A stretch of 38,289 nucleotides of DNA. Source: Enterococcus_E cecorum_C. Lineage in GTDB: Bacteria; Bacillota; Bacilli; Lactobacillales; Enterococcaceae. The notes beneath the pieces are model-generated. The model did not search any database. It was not told the origin of the DNA and saw only the letters and a list, made by a program, of their open reading frames with translations. Shown here in pieces: positions 1 through 8,662 of the stretch; position 1 is the stretch's first letter, and the number at the start of each line of letters is the position of its first letter. Location of the stretch: contig NZ_JBQKFH010000024.1 of assembly GCF_052119425.1 (NCBI RefSeq), positions 1 to 38,289 on the forward strand. Direction: 5' to 3'. Position numbers and translations under genes: made by a program.

Positions 1-109
1 TTCTTTAAGAAAGTAAGATCCCTGAAAGATGATCAGGTAGATAGGTCAGAAGTGGAAGTATAGTGATATATGGAGCGGACTGATACTAATCGATCGAGGA
101 CTTAACCAA
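1..109 (+). rRNA. 23S ribosomal RNA, 3' end (partial)
   Basis: The window opens inside the last part of a large-subunit rRNA gene. The 3'-terminal signature GGAGCGGACTGATACTAATC, followed by GAGGACTTAACC, is the conserved end of Firmicutes 23S rRNA. The exact 3' end near 109 is estimated from that motif. The 5' part lies outside the window. No tRNA is seen in the roughly 65-base spacer before the 5S gene. Confidence 0.93.
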
Positions 110-174
110 AATGACTCGGAAAAGTAATACTTTTCAATGCCAGTTTTGAGTGAATCAATCACTCAAGTAAATAG

Positions 175-290
175 TGTGGTGGCGATAGCAAGAAGGATAC
201 ACCTGTTCCCATGCCGAACACAGAAGTTAAGCTTCTTAGCGCCGATAGTAGTTGGGGGTTTCCCCCTGTGAGGGTAGGACGTCGCCACGC
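175..290 (+). rRNA. rrf: 5S ribosomal RNA
   Basis: A complete 116-base 5S rRNA begins TGTGGTGGCGATAGC and ends GGACGTCGCCACGC, and its two ends pair as helix I. The internal segments ACACCTGTTCCCATGCCGAA and AGAAGTTAAGCTTCTTAGCG are the conserved loops. It follows the 23S end by about 65 bases, giving the usual 23S-5S order. A strong terminator follows 11 bases later, so no distal tRNA cluster is present on this side of the operon. Confidence 0.97.
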
Positions 291-301
291 AACTTTGAAT
301 G

Positions 302-329
302 GCTAGACAAGTTTTGTCTAGCTTTTTTT
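302..329 (+). terminator. rRNA operon terminator
   Basis: A perfect 9-bp stem (GCTAGACAA / TTGTCTAGC, loop GTT) is followed immediately by a run of seven T. It lies just downstream of the 5S rRNA and ends the rRNA operon. Confidence 0.93.
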
Positions 330-375
330 ATTGAAAGCAATCCGATCTGCTAGGTTAGTGAATATGAATTTAAGT

Positions 376-404
376 TTGCGTAAATAGAAGAAATCCCTTA
401 AAAT
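376..404 (+). promoter_or_regulatory. Probable promoter of truA
   Basis: TTGCGT (376-381) and TAAAAT (399-404) are separated by 17 bases and lie about 30 bases upstream of the truA start. The match to a SigA promoter is good but not perfect. It sits after the rRNA terminator, where truA needs its own promoter. Confidence 0.55.
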
Positions 405-431
405 AAGACAAGTATAAGAGAATAGAGAAAG

Positions 432-1184
432 ATGGTCAAAATGGTTAGATATAAAGCAATCATAGCGTATGATGGTAGTGATTTTTGTGGCTTTCAAAGA
501 CAAATCAATGGTCGCACGGTTCAAGAAGAATTAGAAAAAACTTTAAGCAAGATGGCGAATCAGCCTATCGTTGTTCACGGTTCAGGTAGGACGGACTCGG
601 GGGTTCACGCATTAGGTCAAGTGATTCATTTTGATTTCCCACAAAATAGAAATTTGGAAAAAATGCGTTTTGCCTTAGATACGCAATCTCCTGAAGATAT
701 TGCCTGTATCAGTGTTGAGAAGGTTTCAGAAGATTTTCATGCTAGATATCATGTGTTAGAAAAGACCTATGAGTATCGCTTGCAGATTCAAAAGCCCCGT
801 TCACCTTTTAGAAGAAAATATGCTGCTTATTATGCATATCCCTTAAATATTGAAAAAATGCAACGGGCAATTACGGATTTTTTAGGAACGCACGATTTCT
901 CGGCTTTTTGTGCTAGTGGGAGTTCGGTTGAAGATAAGGTGCGGACAGTCTATGAAGCAAATATCCGACAAGACGAGGGAAATGGGGAGTTGATTTTTAC
1001 TTTTAGAGGTGATGGTTTTTTATATAAGATGATTCGTATCATGGTAGGAACACTGTTAAAAATTGGCAATGAACGAATGCCAGTAGATGCCATTCCAGCT
1101 ATTATCGCCTCTAAAGATCGTAATCAAGCAGGCCCCACGGCTCATCCTGAAGGGTTATATTTAAAAAAAGTCAAATATGAATAA
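432..1184 (+). CDS. truA: tRNA pseudouridine(38-40) synthase TruA
   Basis: TruA converts uridines 38-40 of the tRNA anticodon arm to pseudouridine in the cytoplasm. The family motif GSGRTDSGVHALGQVIHFD is present at about residues 50-68, with catalytic Asp at about residue 55. The C-terminal half has the usual FxxxGDGFLYKMIRIMVGTLL segment. The 250-residue length is normal. The start is uncertain: ATG 432 gives MVKMVRYK, but an in-frame ATG at 441 (MVRYKAI) matches how most homologues begin, and neither has a strong Shine-Dalgarno site. The gene is a single unit between the rRNA terminator and a bidirectional terminator shared with the convergent membrane-protein gene. Confidence 0.95.
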   Translation: MVKMVRYKAIIAYDGSDFCGFQRQINGRTVQEELEKTLSKMANQPIVVHGSGRTDSGVHALGQVIHFDFPQNRNLEKMRFALDTQSPEDIACISVEKVSEDFHARYHVLEKTYEYRLQIQKPRSPFRRKYAAYYAYPLNIEKMQRAITDFLGTHDFSAFCASGSSVEDKVRTVYEANIRQDEGNGELIFTFRGDGFLYKMIRIMVGTLLKIGNERMPVDAIPAIIASKDRNQAGPTAHPEGLYLKKVKYE

Positions 1185-1185
1185 T

Positions 1186-1231
1186 CAAAAAAGCGCTATA
1201 GACTAATGATTAGACATAGCGCTCTTTTATT
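1186..1231. terminator. Bidirectional terminator between truA and the YfhO-family gene
   Basis: The stem AGCGCTAT (1192-1199) pairs with ATAGCGCT. The hairpin is flanked by CTTTTATT on the plus strand and, read on the minus strand, by a run of T after the stem. It can therefore end both truA and the convergent membrane-protein gene. Confidence 0.85.
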
Positions 1232-1233
1232 GT

Positions 1234-3819
1234 TTAGTGAAGTAGTTTCTTTCGTTGATAATGACAATATAAACCAAAAAGTACAAGTGCTGTTAAGCTT
1301 ATTCCGCTACCTATGAATAAGCCTGGTGGATAATACGTCAAGGTTAGTGTATGTTTGCCTTTTTTGACTGGAATGGTGATTAGTGCATTTTTGAAGGCTT
1401 TTATTGGTACTTTTTTTCCATCAATTTTGGCTTGCCAACCTTTATCATAAGCTAAGGTAGTAAAGAGAACTTGATTATCTTTTGCTTCAAAGGTCGCAGT
1501 CGCTTGGTTTTGATTCACTTGAAAAGCTACTTCATTTTGTCTTAGTACATTGATGGCTTGCTGATAAGCGTTGGTATCAAGTAGTAGGACTTTAGGTGTT
1601 AGGAAGGATAACTTTTGATTTCCGTTCAGACTGATGGTGAATTGAAAAGTAGTATCCTGATTAAAGTAGCCTAAATTATAATATTGACCATTAATATCGA
1701 TTTGACTTTCATAGCTTGAATGAGCTGTTGTTACTGTTGCGCTACTTGCATTCAATTGCGAGAAGTCAAAAGGAAACAGGCTGACATAAGCTTGGGTATT
1801 AGCCGGAATAAAGACTTGATAAGTAATTTTTTGTTCTTGGTCCGGATTTTGTTGAATATAGGTAGTAATATTGCCATTCTCATCAATTTTAGTGTTGGTT
1901 TGTTGCACTAAAGAGACTGTGGTGAACTGAAAATATTCCTGATTTTGCCGAGATAAGGCATTGAATAGATTTTTTTGACTTGCCAAGTTATCGAATTTAG
2001 GTTGTTGGACGTTATAGATATCTTTGGGCGCAAGTATACCTAATTCAAGGGCATTATGATTTTCGTATAGTTGATAATTCCCTACTTTTTGCTTTTGGAT
2101 AAAGCCGTATTTTTCTACTGGTTGCGTAGATAAGTTGTACTTGATATCAAAAAGGCTATCCATCAACAGGGTATTGTTTGGGTAACGTAAATTAAGATTG
2201 GTGCCACGTGACCGAAATCCGAGTTGATTTAAATAGCTAGAAGCATGACGATTACGCATAGATGAAAATAAGCCAATCCCAGCATAGTTGTAATGAAAAG
2301 CATCATTAACCGAGACAGGATCGAGATTTTCTAGACGATAAAAATCTTGATTATGCTGTTTTGTATAACCAACCAATGCCGAAATAGCTGGATAAGGATC
2401 TGTATATAGTGAACGTGAAGCATAGACCCAATCATTGCGAATCCCTAAAATTAAGTAATAGGAATTGATAGACATTTCGCCAAATGCTATGACAAGTAAA
2501 ACAAGCGAAAATATTTTTTTAGAAAAGTGATTCCGATAAATAAAAAGAATCATGTAAATCGTAAGGACAATTGCAGTTATCCACGCTGAAGAAGGCGTAA
2601 GAAAAAGGTATTCTTTTTCAGCTTTTCCAAAATAGGCAATCGCAAATAAAAGCAGCCAGAATAAGCATGTGTAGGCTAATGTTATTCTTGAATAGTGATA
2701 GATATCCGTGAGGCCAAACCCTGCTAAATAAACGACAACAAATGAGAATAAAAAGGCAAAACGAAATAAAAACATATTAGGGGCGTGCATACCTTGCCAA
2801 AACAAATTTAAAGGTTCTAAATAAAAGCTTGCTATCAGTATGGCAATTAAAACGGTATAAGCAATTTTTTCTTTAAGTAAAAAACGTTTATTCACATAAT
2901 ATAAGGTTAAGCCAATTAGACTCAGTAGCCCTACAAAAATAAAGGGAATGGAGCCGTATTTTGTCGTATCATAGACACCAATAAAATTTTTGACTAGTAA
3001 ATCGAGTGTTGCGGTATCTTCGGTTTTCCATTGGGAGATTTTTGTGAGTGACTCACCGTTTGTCTTTAGGTCAATAAGGGTCGGTAATAAGATAAACATA
3101 GAAGCGCAACCACTACAAATTCCCGTCATAAAAAATGGGATAATTGCGGGTTTGGTTTTTCTGAAATTTGCAATAAGTTGAACAAAAAAGAACAGTACAG
3201 AGAATACACCAATCATAAAACCAAAATAAAAACTTGTGCAAAATAAAAGGAAATAACTGATAAATAGCAAACCAACTCTATGTTTAGTAATGAGTCGCTG
3301 AATCCCCAATATAACTAGTGGTAAATAGATAAAAGCATCGAGCCACATGATTAATTCTGATTGCGCAACAGCAAAGGATAAAAGTGAATAACAAGTGACC
3401 AAAGCAAGTCGTAGTGTATCTGTTAATTTAGGATAAGTTGACTTGGCTAGTACCCCAAAGCTTAAGCCCATCATGCCAAATTTGACTAAAGTTAAGAAGT
3501 ATAGGGCATCAGGCATCAGTTGATTTGGGAAAAAGAGCACCAAAGGAGTAAAAATTCCTCCCAAATAATAGGCAGCTAGTGAAAGATAGTTTAAGCCAAG
3601 TGCGGCATTAAAGGTGTAAAAAATACTTTGTTTGCCCAGTAAGACTTGTCGAAAACTAGCATGAAAGTTGGAAAATTGGGCAAAAGCATCACTGGCTAAA
3701 ATACTACGATCACTTCCAGGATAGATACCATTTAAAAGATAGACAAGCGCCATGATAGCTACTGGTATGAAAAAGCTAGTGAGTAAGTAAGTTTTATGTT
3801 GTTTTATATATTGCTTCAT
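1234..3819 (-). CDS. YfhO-family multi-spanning membrane protein
   Basis: This 861-residue protein belongs to the YfhO family of GT-C-like membrane glycosyltransferases. B. subtilis YfhO is implicated in decorating lipoteichoic acid with sugars. The N-terminal half is a series of hydrophobic helices with a first extracytoplasmic loop holding SDxFAQF and a FNAALGLNY segment, typical of the family. The last third is a soluble-looking, beta-rich extracytoplasmic domain (about residues 480-830). It is followed by one final membrane helix and a short basic tail (QRKKLLH). The gene stands alone, convergent with truA and downstream of rpmB on the same strand. Its sugar donor and acceptor cannot be read from the sequence; assignment to wall or teichoic acid glycosylation is from family knowledge only. 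Confidence 0.85.
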   Translation of the reverse strand: MKQYIKQHKTYLLTSFFIPVAIMALVYLLNGIYPGSDRSILASDAFAQFSNFHASFRQVLLGKQSIFYTFNAALGLNYLSLAAYYLGGIFTPLVLFFPNQLMPDALYFLTLVKFGMMGLSFGVLAKSTYPKLTDTLRLALVTCYSLLSFAVAQSELIMWLDAFIYLPLVILGIQRLITKHRVGLLFISYFLLFCTSFYFGFMIGVFSVLFFFVQLIANFRKTKPAIIPFFMTGICSGCASMFILLPTLIDLKTNGESLTKISQWKTEDTATLDLLVKNFIGVYDTTKYGSIPFIFVGLLSLIGLTLYYVNKRFLLKEKIAYTVLIAILIASFYLEPLNLFWQGMHAPNMFLFRFAFLFSFVVVYLAGFGLTDIYHYSRITLAYTCLFWLLLFAIAYFGKAEKEYLFLTPSSAWITAIVLTIYMILFIYRNHFSKKIFSLVLLVIAFGEMSINSYYLILGIRNDWVYASRSLYTDPYPAISALVGYTKQHNQDFYRLENLDPVSVNDAFHYNYAGIGLFSSMRNRHASSYLNQLGFRSRGTNLNLRYPNNTLLMDSLFDIKYNLSTQPVEKYGFIQKQKVGNYQLYENHNALELGILAPKDIYNVQQPKFDNLASQKNLFNALSRQNQEYFQFTTVSLVQQTNTKIDENGNITTYIQQNPDQEQKITYQVFIPANTQAYVSLFPFDFSQLNASSATVTTAHSSYESQIDINGQYYNLGYFNQDTTFQFTISLNGNQKLSFLTPKVLLLDTNAYQQAINVLRQNEVAFQVNQNQATATFEAKDNQVLFTTLAYDKGWQAKIDGKKVPIKAFKNALITIPVKKGKHTLTLTYYPPGLFIGSGISLTALVLFGLYCHYQRKKLLH

Positions 3820-3879
3820 GAATGAATAACCTCAGTATATACAAAGATAGTGTAAAAACATTGTACCATAAAAATAGGC

Positions 3880-3909
3880 AAAAAAAAGAAGCCACAACTA
3901 AATGCAGCT
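3880..3909 (-). terminator. Terminator of rpmB
   Basis: Read on the minus strand, AGCTGCA and TGTGGCT form a 7-bp stem with two G-U pairs. A T-rich run (CTTCTTTTTTT) follows, about 20 bases after the rpmB stop codon. Confidence 0.65.
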
Positions 3910-3928
3910 CCGTCATTTCGTTTATTAA

Positions 3929-4117
3929 TTAAACTCGCTCAACTTTTCCAGATTTCAAAGCACGAGTTGATACCCAAACTTTTTGAGGTTTGCCATCAAT
4001 TAATACACGAACTTTTTGTAAGTTAGGTTTAACTGTACGTTTTGTAGCGTTCATTGCGTGTGAACGGTTATTTCCACTTTTAGTTTTACGACCTGTAAAG
4101 TAGCAAACTTTTGCCAT
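3929..4117 (-). CDS. rpmB: 50S ribosomal protein L28
   Basis: A 62-residue basic protein beginning MAKVCYFTGRKTKSGNNRSH, the conserved start of bacterial L28, a large-subunit ribosomal protein. Length is normal. AAAGGAGG lies 7-8 bases before the ATG. The gene is divergent from yloU, as in many Firmicutes, and has its own promoter and terminator. The CYFTGRK start has only one of the two CxxC cysteines found in zinc-binding L28 forms, so it looks like the zinc-independent type. Confidence 0.97.
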   Translation of the reverse strand: MAKVCYFTGRKTKSGNNRSHAMNATKRTVKPNLQKVRVLIDGKPQKVWVSTRALKSGKVERV

Positions 4118-4161
4118 GTGTTTTTCCTCCTTTGCCTTGATGTGGGAGCGATTATTTTCGT

Positions 4162-4192
4162 CTCATACCAAATTAATTTATCATATAGTCAA
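4162..4192 (-). promoter_or_regulatory. Possible promoter of rpmB
   Basis: On the minus strand TTGACT (4192-4187) is followed after 19 bases by TATGAG (4167-4162), about 45 bases upstream of the rpmB start. The spacing is long, so this is only a candidate. Confidence 0.4.
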
Positions 4193-4221
4193 AAAAAAGG
4201 CAAGAGATATTTTAGAATTCA

Positions 4222-4250
4222 TTGACATTTTTTCTTAAACATTGTAAATT
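4222..4250 (+). promoter_or_regulatory. Promoter of the yloU-fakA unit
   Basis: A consensus TTGACA (4222-4227) is followed after exactly 17 bases by TAAATT (4245-4250). The inferred transcript start near 4257 leaves a leader of about 100 bases before yloU, in which no riboswitch-like structure was recognised. Confidence 0.65.
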
Positions 4251-4357
4251 AAACAAGGTTAGAGGGATTCATTGAGCTATCCCTTTTCATAAGATAGTAG
4301 CTATGATAAAATAAACTTATTGAATAAAAATAAGGTCCAGATGAAGGAGGATTTCTG

Positions 4358-4720
4358 ATGGCTGTAAAAATGATGACGCAAAATGGCTTAATCGAAATGT
4401 CGAATGATGTAATCGCAACAGTAGTAGGTGGCGCGGCTACAGATGTATTTGGGATTGTCGGTATGGCTAGTAAAAAGCAAATTAAAGATAATATTGATGA
4501 AATTTTACGAAAAGAGAACTACTCAAAAGGTGTGGTTGTCCGTCAAGAAGAAAATGGCGTGGCAGTAGATGTGTACACAATCGTAAGTTATGGGACAAAG
4601 ATTTCTGAAGTTTCTCGCAATGTCCAAGAAAAAGTGAAATACAATCTTGAAACAATGCTTGGTGTAACTGCAAACTCAGTCAATGTTTTTGTCCAAGGTG
4701 TCCGTGTCTTACCAGAATAA
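4358..4720 (+). CDS. yloU: Asp23/Gls24-family protein (YloU type)
   Basis: A 120-residue cytoplasmic protein of the Asp23/Gls24 (DUF322) family. It carries the N-terminal NDVIATVVGGAATDVFGIVGM segment and a C-terminal VNVFVQGVRVLPE. Members of this family are linked to envelope homeostasis, and in the cell they often associate with membrane partners, but this YloU branch has no firm biochemical role. An excellent Shine-Dalgarno site (AAGGAGG) lies 7 bases before the ATG. It sits 38 bases upstream of fakA, the conserved yloU-yloV pair, and very likely shares its transcript. Confidence 0.92.
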   Translation: MAVKMMTQNGLIEMSNDVIATVVGGAATDVFGIVGMASKKQIKDNIDEILRKENYSKGVVVRQEENGVAVDVYTIVSYGTKISEVSRNVQEKVKYNLETMLGVTANSVNVFVQGVRVLPE

Positions 4721-4758
4721 ACTAGCGGATAATTTTTAATGAGGAGGATTTTTTTCAA

Positions 4759-6435
4759 GTGGTGGTAAATAAGATTAGCGCTAGTCAGTTCCAAGAAATG
4801 GTACAAGCTGGGGCAACACGATTACAAGCAAATGCAGAATATGTCAATTCTTTAAATGTCTTTCCAGTTCCTGATGGTGATACTGGGACCAATATGAACT
4901 TAACAATGACTTCTGGGGCAAAAGCTGTGAGTGATTCAGCGAGTGAGCATGTCGGTGAGTTAGCAAAATGCTTATCTAAAGGCTTACTAATGGGTGCTCG
5001 TGGGAATTCTGGAGTGATTTTATCTCAATTATTCCGTGGATTTGGTAAAGCAATTATTGATTTTGAGAGCTTAGATGCCAAACAATTAGCAGCGGCCTTT
5101 ACCAACGGTGTGAATACAGCCTACAAAGCGGTGATGAAGCCGGTTGAAGGAACGATTTTAACTGTTGCACGTGTCGGCGCTGAATTTGGTGAACGTAAAG
5201 CAAAAGAAAGTGACGATTGCGTTGAAGTCATGCAAGCAGTGGTGAAAGGTGCGAAAAAAGCTTTAGCCAAGACGCCGGATTTATTGCCAGTCTTAAAAGA
5301 AGTCGGTGTAGTTGACAGTGGTGGTCAAGGTTTATTATTTGTTTATGAAGGCTTTTTAAATGCTTTAACTGGTAATTTTGAAGAAGATGAACAGTTTACT
5401 TTAACTTTGGCTTCTATGGATCAAATGGTTCACGCAGAACATGAGCGCTCGGTGCAAGGTCAATTAGCCACTGAAGATATCAAGTTTGGTTACTGTACAG
5501 AAATTATGGTGAAAATTGGGGAAGGCCCAACTGTAGATAGTGAATTTGATTATGATACTTTCCGTAATTATTTAAATGAACTTGGAGATTCTTTATTAGT
5601 GGTGAATGACGATGAAATTATCAAAGTTCACGTACACACAGAACATCCTGGTGAAGTGATGAATTATGGTCAAAAATTTGGTTCATTGATTAAAGTCAAA
5701 GTAGACAATATGCGTTTACAACATGAAACAATTTTAGAGCATGACCAACAACAAGCGAAAACCCAAGCAAAACCAAAGATTCCATTTGGTGTCATTGCTA
5801 TTGCGGCAGGTGAAGGCTTGAAAGAATTATTTACAAGTCTAGGTGTTCATTATGTCATCAGTGGTGGTCAAACGATGAATCCAAGTACCCAAGATATTAT
5901 GGATGCTATCGAAGCCATCAATGCGGAACAAGTGATTATCTTACCAAATAATAAAAATATCTTTATGGCGGCTGAACAAGCGGCTGAAGTAGCTGAAATT
6001 CCAGTTGCAGTCGTACCAAGTAGAACGATTTCTCAAGGAATGACTGCTTTACTAGCCTTTAATCCAGAAGCTACATTAAATGAAAATAAAGAACAAATGA
6101 CTGAGATGCTTGAAAATGTCGTGAGTGGTTCGGTAACTCATGCGATTCGTGATACAAGTATTGATGGTATCGAGATTACTAAGGGTGATTTCTTAGGTAT
6201 GGTAGATGGCAAGATTGTCGTTTCTAAACCACAGATTTTAGCTGTATGTATGGATACTTTACAAGCCATGATGGATGAAGATACAGAAATTATCACGATT
6301 ATCATTGGTGAAGAAGGTAGTGAATCTCAAGCAAAAGAAATTGAAGCTGCATTATTAGCAATCAATGATGAACTTGAAATTGAAATCCATCAAGGAGATC
6401 AACCAGTTTATCCATATCTATTCTCAGCAGAATAA
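4759..6435 (+). CDS. fakA: Fatty acid kinase, ATP-binding subunit FakA (DAK1/DegV-associated, YloV)
   Basis: FakA phosphorylates fatty acids held by FakB (DegV-family) proteins, feeding exogenous fatty acids to PlsX/PlsY. The N-terminal DhaL-like nucleotide domain shows NVFPVPDGDTGTNMNLTM at residues 33-50, with Asp residues (about D39, D41) expected to bind Mg-ATP, and MGARGNSGVILSQLFRGF near residue 78. A middle domain and a C-terminal DegV-like domain follow. The length of 558 residues is normal. It starts with GTG (a second GTG is the next codon) after GAGGAGG. The placement near plsX and acpP fits a lipid-supply role. FakB partners are not in this window. Confidence 0.93.
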   Translation: MVVNKISASQFQEMVQAGATRLQANAEYVNSLNVFPVPDGDTGTNMNLTMTSGAKAVSDSASEHVGELAKCLSKGLLMGARGNSGVILSQLFRGFGKAIIDFESLDAKQLAAAFTNGVNTAYKAVMKPVEGTILTVARVGAEFGERKAKESDDCVEVMQAVVKGAKKALAKTPDLLPVLKEVGVVDSGGQGLLFVYEGFLNALTGNFEEDEQFTLTLASMDQMVHAEHERSVQGQLATEDIKFGYCTEIMVKIGEGPTVDSEFDYDTFRNYLNELGDSLLVVNDDEIIKVHVHTEHPGEVMNYGQKFGSLIKVKVDNMRLQHETILEHDQQQAKTQAKPKIPFGVIAIAAGEGLKELFTSLGVHYVISGGQTMNPSTQDIMDAIEAINAEQVIILPNNKNIFMAAEQAAEVAEIPVAVVPSRTISQGMTALLAFNPEATLNENKEQMTEMLENVVSGSVTHAIRDTSIDGIEITKGDFLGMVDGKIVVSKPQILAVCMDTLQAMMDEDTEIITIIIGEEGSESQAKEIEAALLAINDELEIEIHQGDQPVYPYLFSAE

Positions 6436-6450
6436 AGTATAAATGGTGGA

Positions 6451-6479
6451 GAGTGTGGGAAAACCTGCACTCTTTTTTT
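6451..6479 (+). terminator. Terminator after fakA
   Basis: GAGTG pairs with CACTC around a small loop (with an additional G-U extension) and is followed by a run of seven T, 15 bases past the fakA stop. Confidence 0.8.
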
Positions 6480-6486
6480 ATATAAG

Positions 6487-6550
6487 GTGGTCAATCGACT
6501 GGGTCAGCTACTAGCATTGTTTATACGTGAAATGCTAGTCGATTGACACC
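6487..6550 (+). repeat. Long imperfect inverted repeat upstream of recG
   Basis: The arm at 6531-6547 (AATGCTAGTCGATTGAC) is the exact complement of GTCAATCGACT (6490-6500) plus AGCATT (6513-6518). The 12 bases GGGTCAGCTACT at 6501-6512 would bulge out. The outer bases GGTG/CACC extend the stem with one more bulge. The loop is 12 bases. No T-run follows, so this is not an ordinary intrinsic terminator. It lies between the fakA terminator and recG and may shape the 5' end of the recG transcript. Confidence 0.75.
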
Positions 6551-6581
6551 GTCTATGATTTGAGAAAGAAGGTGGTGTGAG

Positions 6582-8618
6582 ATGAATTTACAAGATCCAG
6601 TAACAGCTTTAAGTGGCGTGGGGGCAAAACGCGCTGAGACCTTAGCCACTTTAGGGATTGAAACGATTGAAGATTTATTAAGCTACTATCCTTTTCGCTA
6701 TGAAGATATTCAGGAGCGCCAAATTCAAGAGATTAATGATCAAGAAAAGGTAACATTGAAAGGTTTAGTGGTCTCGCCAGCTGTATTAAATCGTTTTGGT
6801 TATAAGAAATCCAAACTTTCTTTTCGTTTGATGCAGGAAAATGATGTGTTTATGGTTAGTTTCTTTAATCAGCCCTATTTAAAGGATAAAGTCGTGGTTG
6901 GTGAAGAAATTGCCATTTATGGACGCTGGGATGCCAAACGCCAGACACTAAATGGCATGAAAATTTTGAGCAGTAGTAGTCAAAATGAAGGTTTTTCGCC
7001 GATTTATCACGTCAATAAATCCATTAGACAAACAACGCTGATTCAATTAATAAAGCAAGCTTTTGAACAGTATTATGGCTATATCGAGGAGAATTTACCG
7101 CAAAATCTCGTGGATAAATATCGTTTATTTGCTAGAAATGAAGCGATGTGGGCGATGCATTTTCCAAAAACAATGGGAGATCATCATCAAGCCAAGCGCA
7201 GAGTGATTTTTGAAGAATTTTTTGTTTTTCAAATGAAGATTCAAGGGCTAAAGACAAAGGAAAAAGCGGAGAAAAACGGGCTCAGCATTCCTTATGATAT
7301 CCAAAAATTAAAGGCCTTTATTGCGAGTTTGCCATTTGAATTAACGAATGCGCAAAAGAAAGTGACCAATGAGATTTGCAAAGATTTGTTAAGCCCTAAG
7401 CATATGCAACGTCTTTTGCAAGGAGATGTAGGGAGTGGGAAAACCATTGTGGCAGCGATTGTGCTCTATGCCGCAACCACCGCAGGCTTTCAAGGCGCAT
7501 TGATGGTGCCTACCGAAATCTTAGCGCAACAGCATTACCAATCATTGGCTGAATTATTGCGTCCTTTTGAAGTGAATGTCGCACTTTTGACAGGATCGAC
7601 CAAAACCAAAGAACGCCAACAAATATTAACTGACTTGAAATCTGGAGAGCTGGATATTATTATTGGGACCCATGCCTTGATACAAGATGAAGTTGATTTT
7701 GCTCATCTAGGGTTAGTGATTACAGACGAGCAGCATCGATTTGGGGTAAATCAGCGTAAAGTTTTGCGTGAAAAAGGCTATAAACCAGATGTTTTATTCA
7801 TGACCGCCACGCCGATTCCTAGAACTTTGGCCATTACCGCCTATGGAGAGATGGATGTATCCATTATTGATGAGATGCCAGCTGGTCGCATTCCAATTGT
7901 GACGCGTTGGGTGCTTCCTAAACAGCTCGACCAAGTATTGAAATGGGGGCTAACGGAACTTGCAAGCCACCATCAAATGTACGTCATCTGTCCGCTCATT
8001 GAAGAATCAGAAAGTTTAGATGTAGAAAATGCGCAAAAAATTTATGAGCAACTACGGGATTATTATGCCCCTGATTATCAAGTGGGACTCTTACATGGAC
8101 GGATGAAAAATGATGAAAAAGAGGCGGTCATGCAAGCATTTAAAGAAAATCAGTTACAAGTATTGGTTTCGACCACGGTCATTGAAGTAGGAGTGAATGT
8201 ACCGAATGCGACGGCGATGATTATTATTGATGCAGATCGCTTTGGCTTAGCACAACTTCACCAATTAAGAGGGCGTGTCGGTCGGGGAAGTCAAGCCTCC
8301 TACTGTATCTTAGTGGCAAATCCCAAAAATGAAGTTGGGAAAGAGCGAATGAAAATCATGACACAGACCAATAACGGCTTTGTGGTCAGCCAAAAAGATT
8401 TGGAATTACGAGGACCAGGAGAAGTATTTGGAAATCGTCAATCAGGTTTACCAGTTTTTCATTTTGCTGATATTGTAGCAGATGCGCATATTTTAGAAGT
8501 AGCAAAAGAAGAAGCCCAAGCGATTTATGCGCAAAAAGATTGGCAGATTTTACCGATGTATCAGGATTTGGTAAACTATCTAGGGACTGATAAAAATAAT
8601 GGCGAATTTTTCGACTAA
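6582..8618 (+). CDS. recG: ATP-dependent DNA helicase RecG
   Basis: RecG is the branch-migration helicase that remodels stalled forks and Holliday junctions. The N-terminal wedge/OB region carries the conserved start (DPVTALSGVGAKRAETL). Walker A is LLQGDVGSGKT at about residues 275-285. The DExH-type box is ITDEQHRFG near residue 380. Motif III FMTATPIPRTLAI and motif VI QLHQLRGRVGRGS are present. The C-terminal RecG TRG-like segment contains DLELRGPGEVFGNRQSGLP. The length of 678 residues is typical. GAAGGTGG lies upstream of the ATG. plsX follows 44 bases later, and no terminator is seen between them. Confidence 0.97.
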   Translation: MNLQDPVTALSGVGAKRAETLATLGIETIEDLLSYYPFRYEDIQERQIQEINDQEKVTLKGLVVSPAVLNRFGYKKSKLSFRLMQENDVFMVSFFNQPYLKDKVVVGEEIAIYGRWDAKRQTLNGMKILSSSSQNEGFSPIYHVNKSIRQTTLIQLIKQAFEQYYGYIEENLPQNLVDKYRLFARNEAMWAMHFPKTMGDHHQAKRRVIFEEFFVFQMKIQGLKTKEKAEKNGLSIPYDIQKLKAFIASLPFELTNAQKKVTNEICKDLLSPKHMQRLLQGDVGSGKTIVAAIVLYAATTAGFQGALMVPTEILAQQHYQSLAELLRPFEVNVALLTGSTKTKERQQILTDLKSGELDIIIGTHALIQDEVDFAHLGLVITDEQHRFGVNQRKVLREKGYKPDVLFMTATPIPRTLAITAYGEMDVSIIDEMPAGRIPIVTRWVLPKQLDQVLKWGLTELASHHQMYVICPLIEESESLDVENAQKIYEQLRDYYAPDYQVGLLHGRMKNDEKEAVMQAFKENQLQVLVSTTVIEVGVNVPNATAMIIIDADRFGLAQLHQLRGRVGRGSQASYCILVANPKNEVGKERMKIMTQTNNGFVVSQKDLELRGPGEVFGNRQSGLPVFHFADIVADAHILEVAKEEAQAIYAQKDWQILPMYQDLVNYLGTDKNNGEFFD

Positions 8619-8662
8619 CAGATATAATAGAATTATTCCATGAAAAAAGGTGAGGCGAAGAA

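Noticed and set aside
6490..6547. Second intrinsic terminator or T-box before recG
   Set aside because: No T-run follows the stem, no T-box sequence or specifier loop is recognisable, and recG is not an aminoacyl-tRNA or amino-acid gene.
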